A stretch of 64,000 bases of DNA. Source: Achatina immaculata. Lineage: Eukaryota > Mollusca > Gastropoda > Stylommatophora > Achatinidae. Positions 54,516 through 64,000 of the stretch are shown piece by piece (the stretch's first letter is position 1; each line of letters starts with the position of its first letter). The position numbers and the translations under genes were made by a program. The stretch is taken from NCBI GenBank assembly GCA_009760885.1, contig CM019713.1, positions 81,904,131-81,968,130 on the forward strand. The letters are read 5' to 3'. The notes beneath the pieces were generated by a model. It had not been told where the DNA came from. It saw only the letters and a list, made by a program, of their open reading frames with translations, and did no database searches.

Positions 54516-55359
54516 TCTATTTTTTCTTCTTCTTCTTCTTCTTCTTTCTTTGTATGCCCGCGTAATACAAAGTCATATGGTATTAGCAGAGATAATATGG
54601 GGAGTTGTATAATTACTACGCTATCTAGACTAGAGAACTTCCTGTTTTAAAAACAAACAAAAAAAAAACACACACACACTATGAGGAACTAAAAGAAACC
54701 ATGAGTCATGAATAAGAAATAAGGGGAAAAGAGAAGTGTCTTTCTTTCTCGAAGTGTTCATGAATTCCGCTTTCCATCGCCTGCATCTCCCCCCCCCCCC
54801 CCCCCCCCCACCAACCCGTCTTCCTAGATTTTTTTTTCTCTTTAAATCGTGACCCCCAACTCCCAAACTCCAGTGCCCCATGTCAGTACATTAAGATAAT
54901 TATGGAAATATCTCGAGCCCAGTGTTGATCCCTGTTTTACTGGAAGCGGCGTCTTCCATAAGGGTGTTGGTTGAGAGATTTAGCTAGACTTGGTCTGATG
55001 CTGTGTCGTACTCGAGGGGGTGACGAGTTAGGGGTCTCCAGGCACGCCATGAGGATTGGGCGAGGCTTAAAGGTGGGCGGTTACCGACGTGACCTCATCA
55101 GTTTAATTAAGGAATTGAAGGTCACCAGCGTGGACATAAGAGCGTGTTTGCTATGAGGGAGGGAGGGAGGGGGTAACATTGTCTGCTCCTGGACCCTGAT
55201 CGATGATTGATGACGATGATGATGATGAGTTTCTGTAGCAGTCATCGATGAGAGAATGATAATACAGAAGAAAGATGTCAACATTGATGTTGTCTCAATA
55301 ATGTATTTGATGCGGATCATGAGTGTCTTATGGTAAGTCTCGTCCATATTCTGTGATGA
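54516..55359. other. No recognised gene; 21-nt poly-C at 54789-54809
   Basis: Contains a CTT tract at 54525-54545 and poly-C. 55190-55230 has GAT triplets and may be a LINE-B tail relic. No coding motif. Confidence 0.4.
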
Positions 55360-55605
55360 TTCTGTCTAGAGGTTGAACTGTTTAGGGGTTGAACTATCTA
55401 GAGATTGAACTATCTAGAGGTTGAACTGTCTAGAGGTTGAACTATCTAGAGTTTGAAATATCTAGAGGTTGAACTGTCTAGAGGTTGAAATATCTAGAGG
55501 TTGAACTATCTAGAGGTTGAACTGTCTAGAGGTTGAACTGTCTAGAGGTTGAACTGTCTAGATTGAGCTGTCTAGAGGTTGAACTGTCTAGAGGTTGAAC
55601 TGTTG
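55360..55605. repeat. 16-bp minisatellite
   Basis: About 15 units of 'aggttgaactgtctag'. Confidence 0.93.
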
Positions 55606-55704
55606 GCTAGCAAGGATCCGGGAATAGGGATGGTTGGGGTCAGATAGTCTTAAAAAATGGGGTGGGGGGTCACATTACGTTTGTGCCGTTGGAAGAATTT
55701 GACC

Positions 55705-56155
55705 ACTTAATTATCACCCTCATAAGTCTCTCACTTCCCTTACTCTCTTCCTTACGTACGTCTCTCACTCCCCTCACTCTCTTACTTACATAAGTCCCTC
55801 ACTCCCCTCACTCTCTTCCTTACGTACGTCTCTCACTCCCCTCACTCTCTTACTTACATACGTCCCTCACTCCCCTCACTCTCTTACTTTCATAAGTCTC
55901 TCACTCCCCTCACTCTCTTACTTTCATAAGTCTCTCACTCCCCTCACTCTCTTACTTTCATAAGTCTCTCACTCCCCTCACTCTCTTCCTTACATATGTC
56001 CCTCACTCTGTCTCTCATATATATGTCCCTCACTCCCCTCAATTTCTTTCTTATATAAGTCCCTCACTCCCCTCACCCTCTCTCTTAAATAATTCCCTTA
56101 CTCCCCTCATTCTCTTCCTTACATAAGTCGGTCCCTCCCCTCACTCTCTCCTTTA
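55705..56155. repeat. 34-bp minisatellite
   Basis: About 13 units of 'tctcactcccctcactctct' plus 'tactttcataagtc', with variants 'tacgtacgtc' and 'tacatacgtc'. Confidence 0.92.
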
Positions 56156-56409
56156 CAGTCGTGGGTTTTTTTCTCTGCAGCACTTTCTGTCATTCTCCAT
56201 TCAAAATTACCTCCTCTATGTACTGCGTTATCTACTATTAATTTAGCGACAATTTAATCACCAACACACTTCAATCTTTCAAACAAAAAATTGATTACAG
56301 AAAATATCAAACTTTCAGTTTCACCCTCATATTTCTTCTGAACTGATGGATGATTGTAAAAAAAAAAAAAGTCACATAAAAATTACGAAACATATTTGAG
56401 GTATGGTAA

Positions 56410-56545
56410 GAACAAAAGTGAGGCCAATTTAGTAGGCATAAAATCCCTTGATGAGGTTGAAAGACTCGCCGAAAACATGAAAAATTGGCAAACTACCTTG
56501 AGAGCCCTAAGTGACGTTTAACGGCACGGGAAGGGTATAAGAAGA
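56410..56545 (+). mobile_element. LINE-E terminal fragment
   Basis: Shares 'ggcataaaatcccttgatga' and 'gttgaaagactcgcc' with the LINE-E copies at 20.7 and 23.9 kb and ends 'acggcacgggaagggtata'. The tail is only 'agaagaac'. Confidence 0.82.
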
Positions 56546-56814
56546 ACAGAAGTGATACTTGAAACTCTTTCAGAGAAGTTAACCCCATCTTCTGTGGTAC
56601 CCAGACGTTTCAGTGCTTCTCTTGGCACTTTTACTTCTTTAAAGTATGATTTTAGTAAAAAAAAAAAAAAAGAAACTTTCTTCTCTTGTAATGTGTGACA
56701 TTTTGATTACAATATTCTGTTTTATAAACAGTTATTTTTTTTCCTGTAAAGGAAATAAGAAAGACATGGTTTGAGGTATCCCAAATTGCTCACGACAGGA
56801 TTGGCTCTGGAACC

Positions 56815-57210
56815 TTTGGTGATGCCGTATGCTCTCTTGGGAGTACAGAGATGATGCCGTATGCTCTCTTGGGAGTACAGAGGTGATGCCTTATGCTCTC
56901 TTGGGAGTACAGAGGTGATGCCGTATGCTCTCTTGGGAGTACAGAGATGATGCCTTATGCTCTCTTGGGAGTACAGAGATGATGCCTTATGCTCTCTTGG
57001 GAGTACAGAGATGATGCCTTATGCTCTCTTGGGAGTACAGAGGTGATGCTTTATGCTCTCTTGGGAGTACAGAGATGATGCCGTATGCTCTCTTGAGAGT
57101 ACAGAGATGATGCCGTATGCTCTCTTGAGAGTACAGAGATGATGCCGTATGCTCTCTTGAGAGTACAGAGATGATGCCCTATGCTCTCTTGGGAGTACAG
57201 AGATGATGCC
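56815..57210. repeat. 32-bp minisatellite
   Basis: About 12 units of 'gatgccttatgctctcttgg' plus 'gagtacagagat'. Variation at a few fixed positions only. Confidence 0.94.
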
Positions 57211-57288
57211 CTTGCATATAGTTTCCCTGTAAATTGTGATATCAGGAAAGCAGTTTTCGCTAATCAAGTGTTTTCAATAAACAGGCAA

Positions 57289-57505
57289 TTCAGTCAGTCA
57301 GACATTTGCTTGTCCCTTGCCGAACTTTGCCTCCCTAACAGCACTCCTGTAGGCCTCGCGGTTGTGAGCAAGATAGCCTGGTGCTGATGCATCCATTTGC
57401 AGATCATCAACGATGTCTTGCAGCCATCTTCGCCTTGGTCTTCCCCTCTTTCTTTTTCCCATTATGTACCCTTCCAAGACGGGCTCCTCTAAATTATCGT
57501 AAATT
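57289..57505 (-). mobile_element. LINE-A 3' end
   Basis: Open minus frame: 'NLEEPVLEGYIMGKRKRGR', 'RRRWLQDIVDDLQMDASAP', 'REAKFGKG'. Tail is cagtcagtca on +. Confidence 0.87.
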
Positions 57506-58585
57506 ATCATAATAACAGGCAATTAGCTTCTATAAATTATATTATAAATAAGAAAATCAGTTTGTTGATCCCTGATAAAATTATACCCAGCTCTAAAATC
57601 TGAGCGAAACAAAATTAGGGGAAAATCCACCCCCGGGTTCCCGTATCATATTCCCTCATTTCCCTTTCTCCTTTCTCACTCCCCCCCCCCCTTCCCTCTA
57701 CTCTGTCCCTCGTTACGCACAAACTCCCCGGACATGGAGCAGCAGACCTCGTTAACTCTTGTCTTAATTCATTACTCCAGCGACTCCCGTGACAGCCCTG
57801 TAAAAGTTAAGTCCTTTCCTTCATAGACAAATATTTACCCCAAGCCCTGTCAGCCGACAAAATAATTAAAAAAAAACTTTAAAAAAAACCCCAGCAATTT
57901 ATTAAACAAATTCTAAATCATTTCTAACTCTTCATTAGAAGTGAACTGTGGTAGAGTCTTCTCTTACACTTATCTTAAATTAAGAGGAGAACAAAAAAAA
58001 AATGGCCAGGGAACACAAAATCACACACAAAATAAGAAACGCGTCTCTGCGGAACATTTTCTTTAAAGGAAAAAAGCAAAAAAAAGCCCCCAAAAAACTC
58101 TAGGGTAACAACACCTGTCCCACTTTGGCGTCTGGAAGACGCCGCGATCCTTGCTCCAACTCCTAGAACCAGCTTTCCGCTCGTGAACAAAGTTAATATG
58201 CGTCACTTCCTTCGCAGTGAAACACAGGAACTTTGGGAGTTAAATGCACCTTCTCGCTTCACCATGACTTTGAAAATATAAAGATAAAAAAAAAAAACCA
58301 AACCCACAAGCAAAAGTAAATTTATACATCTCGTTTGATTGCCACAAGAAAACACAACGTGAGGCGCACACGAGCTCAAAGCACTCACGTCTTATTGCCT
58401 TCTTCAGAAAAAAAAATAATTAAAAAATAGAATAAATTAGAAAGTTCTGTTTTCATATACTCCTCGCGAATGTTCTATACTTTGCTTGGAATGCCGCGTG
58501 CCGGCTGCTGGAATGTGATTGCTGTATACAAACATTTCACGTTAGAAATAAAAACAAATAATTGTGCAGCAATCACATGTTTTTT
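57506..58585. other. No recognised gene
   Basis: AT-rich with several A-runs; nothing recognised on either strand. Confidence 0.35.
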
Positions 58586-58589
58586 TTTT

Positions 58590-58662
58590 CTTTAGCGGAT
58601 AATTATTATTATATATCGCGCCGGATGGCGTTGAGGGTCATACTTCTCCATACTTCAGCAGA
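58590..58662 (-). mobile_element. LINE-B-like terminal scrap
   Basis: Minus strand reads 'VWRSMTLNAIRRDI', similar to the 'WRSIIANASRHGT' end of LINE-B. An ATT/ATA-rich tail lies on the + left side. Confidence 0.55.
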
Positions 58663-58841
58663 ATTAGGCAATAAAAATTGTAACTAAAGATTTATTATCT
58701 ATTAATTTAGAGATGAAGTAATTTTTTTTTAAACATCCGTAGCAGCAAATACGTGGCCCCCGGGCTGTGTGCGACCTCCGATTTCCTGAAATGCGGCGTG
58801 CAGATCTGTCCTGTTTAAAAGACTCATTTTTTTGTAAATAT

Positions 58842-59110
58842 GAAACAACGAGACTTTCGTACGGTAGAGTAAGAGAACCCAGTTTTGTAGGATTAGACAT
58901 CGAAAAAATCGTAGACAAAGCACGGGAGAGAAAGAAAAATCACAGTAAAATTACCTGGGATTCGAACCACGGACTCTGGTGGGACGATTCCCTTGATGGT
59001 AACTATCAGCAAACTTACTCTTGGGTGGATGCTGCGGTGGCATGCGGGGGAGTATAACGGGGTTGTCCTGAATGCAATGACTCCAAAGTCTGATTTTGAA
59101 CCTTTGAACC
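58842..59110 (+). repeat. Dispersed SINE-like repeat
   Basis: First 80 bp match 9019-9105. 'gggattcgaacca' at about 58960 is an inverted B box (RC 'ggttcgaatccc'), so the element may be a tRNA-SINE on minus. The right part, 'gtcctgaatgcaatga' and 'tctgattttgaaccttt', matches 47590-47660. Confidence 0.68.
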
Positions 59111-59581
59111 TATGAACTTTTATCTTTATATTGATAAGGGGTCCATTACTTAAACCTGACTCTCTAAAGGGGTCTGTAACATAATGAAGCATAAAAGCCC
59201 TTGATCTTGGCAAATTATAGATGTACGGAATACGGAGCGGTCTACATTTTATAAAAACGCGAAAATTATATAGCTTCTGAAATCACGACAACGGAAATTA
59301 GATTTTCAAGGTTAGGTTTCTACTAGCTAACACTCGCTGTGTGAGAATGAATTTCATGCAACAATTATTTTAAGTAGAAAGATGATGACTTCTTCTTCTT
59401 CGTCTAGTTTCGCATGCTCATCTTTCTAAACTGGGAGTCGGGTTGCCTCCATGAATCCTGCTGTCAGCAGGAGGTCTTGTAGAAGCCCCAGAGTGTTCTG
59501 CTCCGCGCATCTCTGTCGAGGCCATGCTTGGGCTCCGAGGTCTCCGTATGTTGTGTGACAGATAAAAAGGGAGGCGACTGC

Positions 59582-59636
59582 TGTAAAACTGGTTCAGTTA
59601 ATACAGGTAGATAGAGGTGTATGGTGCAGTTTTACA
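59582..59636 (-). repeat. gtaaaactg foldback repeat, complete
   Basis: Arms 'tgtaaaactg' and 'cagttttaca' are perfect 10-bp inverted repeats around a 35-bp spacer. Relatives are at 10437, 37151 and 49791. Confidence 0.75.
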
Positions 59637-59689
59637 AGGCGGCAGAGGGAGTGAGAAAAGTGAGGGAAACAAAAAAACGAATAGAAAGT

Positions 59690-59830
59690 ATGAGAGTGAG
59701 ATGAGAATGTATAAATGAAAAACATGCAACATCCGATATTTCGGCGTGAGCCGTTTTCGAGGATTACATACACAAACGAGACAAAAACATATACTTAAAC
59801 GAAAAAGATATCTTATTTTGGCATCCTCTA
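59690..59830 (-). repeat. CGAAATATTG repeat, copy (v), next to LINE-R
   Basis: On minus: 'gatgccaaaataagatat', 'gtaatcctcgaaaacggc', 'cgccgaaatatcgg', 'ttttcatttatacattctc'. It lies directly downstream of LINE-R coding sequence, suggesting that the motif is part of a LINE 3' region; that is inference. Confidence 0.72.
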
Positions 59831-59849
59831 GAAGTAGGAAACACAGAGA

Positions 59850-60075
59850 AATGCGTGTCCACTAGACGAGGCATAGAGACCACACGGGGCCACACAAAAG
59901 ATAAGCCGATAGAGCTGCATGTAGTGCAGGTCTGTAGTATGTGTTCAGGAGTCTGGGGGGCTGTCTTGGGCCTAGCACTGGGCTGTTGGGGCAGCTTTTA
60001 TCTCTTGGAGATGGGCGTTTAGTCCGCAGTGTCCGGTTCTTAGTTTGAAGGTTGTGGTTTGAAAGATGATACCCA
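59850..60075 (-). mobile_element. LINE-R C-terminal fragment
   Basis: Minus-strand reading 'TTFKLRTGHCGLNAHLQEI', 'KAAPTAQC' followed by stops and 'LYRLIFCVAPCGLYASS'. 'LRTGHCGLNAHL' is a well-known signature near the C-terminus of RNase H-bearing or jockey-like LINEs. Confidence 0.78.
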
Positions 60076-60240
60076 AAATTATAATATATATATATGCACG
60101 AAATCATACACTGATATAGACGTTTGCAAAGACAACATGCACTAATTACAAATTACTGTTTCAAGACATCTTTCAGGACCTAAATATAGTTTGACTGACA
60201 AGTTCATGTGGTGGCAGAACTGGGTCACCTTGGGAGAATT

Positions 60241-60261
60241 GGGGGGGGGGGGGGGGGGGGG
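60241..60261. repeat. Poly-G run, 21 nt
   Basis: Homopolymer in otherwise AT-rich sequence. Confidence 0.9.
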
Positions 60262-60439
60262 AAATTGTTCAATAGCTTTGAAAACTTCTGCTATTCGAAT
60301 TTCTTTCGAATCCAGGCATTCGATTTTCAGCATTATTGGCCGAATACGAATTTAAATAAACTATTCGGAATATTTGTACTACTGTTAAAATTAAGGAAAG
60401 TCACTCATGAATTGTGGATTTTAGGAAAGCCAGTGGTCT

Positions 60440-60807
60440 TTGGGTGTAAATGCTACAGAAGAGTTCTCCAAATATCATGGACACAAAAAAGAACAAATAT
60501 ATCTATACTACAAGAGCTTAATATTGAAGAAGGCTGGTTAGTAAAGAGGATTAAAGAGAGAAAACTTAAATATTTTTGACACATTAAACGTCATGATAAT
60601 TTAGATAAGACCATATTGGAAGGATACATAATGGGAAAAAGAAAAAGAGGAAGACCAAAACGAAGATGGCTGCAAGAAATCGTTGACGATCTGCAAATGG
60701 ACGCATCAGCAGCAGGCCATCTTGCTCACAACCGAGAGGTCTACAGGAGTGCTGTTAAGGAGGCAAAGTTCCACAAGGGACATGCAAATGAATAAATGAA
60801 TGAATGG
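60440..60807 (+). mobile_element. LINE-A 3' end with probable 7-bp TSD
   Basis: Encodes 'CKCYRRVLQIS', 'EEGWLVKRIKERKLKYF', then past a stop 'KRKRGRPKRRWLQEIVDDL' and 'GHLAHNREVYRSAV'. Ends in GAAT units. The direct repeat gtggtct is at 60433-60439 and 60808-60814. Confidence 0.88.
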
Positions 60808-60956
60808 GTGGTCTCTAGGTCACGTCACTCACGCTGTGATTGGTAGGAAAGTCTTGCGTTGCAGATAGCGAAACAGAAATACAACTCCTCACATGATCAG
60901 AGAAGTATTCCCCCCGTCCGTCCTCCTCCAGATACACGGGTCCTTTAAACTTCTGA

Positions 60957-61280
60957 TGTTATAAGGGGTGGGCCACTCTGGATCATGTGATGCTCTAAGA
61001 GTTGAGACCCTCTGGGTCACGTGATGCTACAAGGAGTGGAACCCTCCGGGTCAAGTGAATCTCTAAGGAGTGGGATCTTCTGGGTGATTTTATGCTTTAA
61101 GGGGTGGCCCCCTCTGGGCCATGTGATGCTCTAAGGGGATGACCCTCGGGGTCACGTGATGTTCTAAGGGGTGGGCCACTCTTGGTCACGTGATGCTCTA
61201 AGGAGTGGGACCTTCTGGGTCACGTGATGCTCTAAGAGATCGGACCCTCTGGGTCACCTGATGGTTTAAGGGTCATGGCT
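60957..61280. repeat. 34-bp minisatellite
   Basis: About nine units of 'ggtcacgtgatgctctaagg' plus 'agtgggaccttctg', degenerate. Confidence 0.88.
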
Positions 61281-61759
61281 TCCAGAAGTCTGGAACTTGT
61301 TGGTGTATAACCGTTCCACGAAGCTGAAGGTGTGACTAGAACATTCACGTCCCCTAAACTAGTGTTTGTCTTATTAAAATGTAATGTATTCTTTAAAATA
61401 TGTAATGGTCTCCAACAAAGTCTAAAAACTGTAATCTGGGAACTGAGTTTTCAAGTCAGACTGTCGAAAGAATTCTCGACTCAGTCAAGCAGTTAAGGGG
61501 AGGCAATTTGTTGAAGGACTGAAAGAAAATAAAAGACAGGCAGAACTGGTTATAGCCCCTGGACAGTGACCAACGGGCAGCTATGATCTAAGGGAGATAA
61601 CAAAATAAATTCATCACGCGAAACCGCCCTGACGACCTAAGTGCAGCCATATTGTAAGTGTATATTTTCGAACAAGAAAAAGTGAGTAATATTGCAAAAG
61701 TGATTTTCATTACAGTTATACGTCCAGCGAAAATCATTTCGGAGAAATAAGAAACAAAC
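61281..61759. other. No recognised gene
   Basis: Normal-complexity sequence; no motif recognised. Confidence 0.35.
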
Positions 61760-62600
61760 AAACCAGGAATTCCTGCTGGAGACTATAAAGTGAACAACCT
61801 GCGATATGCAGGTGATACAGTACGGATACCGAAAAACGAAGATAGCCCACAAAACAAAAAAAATGTTAGATATAGTAATAAAATGGAAGAGAGCAGAAAG
61901 GATTAACCGTAAACAGCAAGAAAACAGAAATAAAAATGATGGAATGAAGGAAAGAAAAACCCACATAAATGAAATGTTAAAGTACACAGAACAAACCCGA
62001 GATAAGTGCAGACATTGAAATATCTGGCTACTCGAGTAACATCAGATGGCAAATTCGCCTCTGAAAATTAAAGAAAAAAAAACAACAACAAAATATGGCA
62101 ATCCAGAAACAGCTTTTCCAACAAATGAGAAACATCTTGTGTAGTGCATCTTTGTCACTGAACATCAGAAAAAGAACTCTAGAATGCTACATTGAGCCTA
62201 TACTACTCCATGGAAATGAGTCATGGAAGATCAATAGATCGATGCAAAGATCACTGGAAGAAAAGAAAAATTTGGTTTCTTAGGAGAATGTTAAGAGTAA
62301 CATGGACATCTAAGATGGCAAACAAGGAATGTCAAACAAAAGCAAAAGAGGAATATAATTAAACCCATTATAAAGAGGCGACATTCATCATTCACTGACA
62401 TATAATGGGAAGAGGATAGCTGGAAATCATCATAACAACAAGAAAAAATAAATGGGAAAAGAGGCAGGGGAAGCCAGGGAAAGAAATCATGAATAATCCT
62501 ACGCGTAAAGCACAGTATAAAGTCATCAACTTTGAGCTAATGCAAAAAAATATCAAGCACCGGGATCTACGAAGAAGCATGACCTGGCAACATGATATAA
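61760..62600 (+). mobile_element. Old LINE-B/D-group RT fragment
   Basis: Pieces: 'YKVNNLRYAGDTVRIPK' (the YADD box has become YAGD), 'YLATRVTSDGKF', 'MRNILCSASLSLNIRKRTL', 'CYIEPILLHGNESWKI' and 'LRRMLRVTWTSKMANKECQ'. Many frame breaks. Closest to LINE-D by the 'RNILCS' residues. Confidence 0.78.
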
Positions 62601-63928
62601 GTAACGATATAAGTTTATCACAAATTACCAATAACATTTTCACCAATAGTAAAAGTTATACTTAACATCAAAGGTAACACTAACGTTACTTCGAGCTACA
62701 AATTTGTAACAATTTTAGGAAAAGATCGCACTTTTCATGCAGTTTATATATAAACTGACCATAACGCGCAGCTGTATTTTCATAAATAATCATACGAACA
62801 AACCATACTTTGAAAACAGTATATTACAAATATATTACAAATATGCTACAAATTGTTGGACAAGATAAGAAATGTAGACTGGATTTGGCTTGGCCGTGTG
62901 CAGCGTGAAAACAAAGGCATGAGGAGCTGAAGGAAGCATATGATGATGAATACGACGACAACGATGATGATGATGATTACACCATTCTCTTCTCTTCACA
63001 TCTGCCAGATAAATGTCAGCCAAAATCCTTGGAGCCATCATTACACACAAGCACACACACGCGCATGCGCGCGCGCACACACACAGAGCCAGTGCAAACT
63101 AACACCAAAAAAAAAAAAAAAGGCAAAGCAGGAAAGACCGCACCAACCCAAGTATCACATGAAAGAAAGCCAGTTATCATCAACCAGACATTCTATGTCT
63201 CAACCTGAACAAACAACAATCAACAAACAGAGTAAACAGTGCAGAATTCACTCAAACGTTTCAAGACAAACATCAACAACACATGACGGCATCGATCTCG
63301 CTCGCCCCGTCGCCATATTTGACAGAAGCAGTAAAGCGCGCTTTCCCGTCGGCCGCTGGGCTGGGGCAAGCACGTGGGCTCTGCTAATTTGACGTATTTT
63401 CGCTGGCCCATACAAGTCGTTAAGGTCTGTTGCGCATGCGCGGAGACGTCACGTGCGCACATCAATTAAATGCGCAAGTCACAAGGTCTTAGCAAAAGAC
63501 AACTATCAGACAGCGGATAAATTTATGAATAATGTGCGAGGCAATTTTAGGATAAAAAAAAACCAAAAAAAAAAACAAAGAGAAAACTTACGAACAAGTG
63601 TAGAATGTAATGGAACATTTCTTCAGTGGGAAAGATCTATGAAATATCCAGTGTAAAATCGTTTCTGTTAACCCATCAGGAACACTCATGTTAGAACTTT
63701 CGTCATTTTTGCTGTTTACTGAGTTTATTATCATTTTATGGCATTTTTTGTCCAGGAATAGTTTTTTATATGAAAATTATGGACGGAAAGATTAGGTACA
63801 TTAATGATTTTCATAACGATGATAACTTGTCTCTACTTATATCTGGTAGGGTATAAAAGAGGACAGCACTACACATCCTCATCTACAATTCCAGACTCAT
63901 AATAGGCTCCACCGTTATGGAATGTGTA
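62601..63928. other. No recognised gene
   Basis: GAT triplets at 62940-62980 may be a LINE tail. Alternating CA/CG at 63040-63080. A GC-richer interval lies at 63290-63460. No convincing coding motif. Confidence 0.4.

Positions 63929-63931
<3 letters not shown>

Positions 63932-63990
<59 letters not shown>
63932..63990. repeat. (TA)n microsatellite at the window end
   Basis: Pure TA alternation. Confidence 0.95.
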
Positions 63991-63991
<1 letters not shown>

Positions 63992-64000
63992 ACAAACATC

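Overview
This is AT-rich eukaryotic, almost certainly metazoan, nuclear DNA. It looks like an intergenic retrotransposon and satellite landscape. Degenerate LINEs with apurinic-type endonuclease (EN) and reverse transcriptase (RT), a mariner-like transposon, tRNA-derived SINEs, very many minisatellites and long microsatellites fill most of it. There is no operon structure, no bacterial signal and no convincing host gene. The mix of RTE-like LINEs and tRNA-SINEs fits a marine invertebrate, perhaps a mollusc; that is inference, and the species cannot be read from the sequence.

Layout. 0-5 kb: a dispersed repeat (IR-1), LINE-A with a LINE-C copy nested in it, LINE-E, inverted LINE-A and a LINE-H 3' end. 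5-10 kb: purine-rich tandem DNA, a LINE scrap, a broken mariner-like transposase and 1.8 kb of CT-rich DNA holding a 36-bp perfect palindrome. 10.5-11.7 kb: LINE-A and LINE-C pieces. 12.06-18.83 kb: LINE-D on the minus strand, doubled in size by four same-strand jump-backs that repeat its EN/RT segments. 18.86-24.58 kb: a triplicated module of a 42-bp minisatellite, a 22-bp minisatellite and LINE-C/E/B tails. 25-26 kb: a tRNA-like head, a LINE C-terminal zinc-knuckle region and a 540-bp GAA-rich tail. 27-36 kb: LINE-H, LINE-A, B and C insertions with target-site duplications (TSDs) and minisatellites. 37.3-42.7 kb: a nearly full-length LINE-C inserted in LINE-B with a 14-bp TSD, then a LINE whose coding region grew into a 35-bp minisatellite. 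43-45.4 kb: LINE-A inside an ACT microsatellite. 45.4-64 kb: sparse sequence with short repeats, a SINE, a LINE-B RT copy, six minisatellites and more LINE tails.

The LINE families (named A-I, J and R here only) share the EN-RT-(GHxxR...GRPR..W) plan. Each ends in its own short tandem tail: A (GAAT)n or (ACTG)n, B (GAT)n, C (GA)n, D (TGAT)n, E (GATAA)n, I (GACAA)n, R (GAA)n. The strongest leads are this tail code, two minisatellites that appear to be born from the same LINE coding motif, the scrambled LINE-D, and two short dispersed repeats (the CGAAATATTG motif and a gtaaaactg foldback). No new gene system with a demonstrable function was found.
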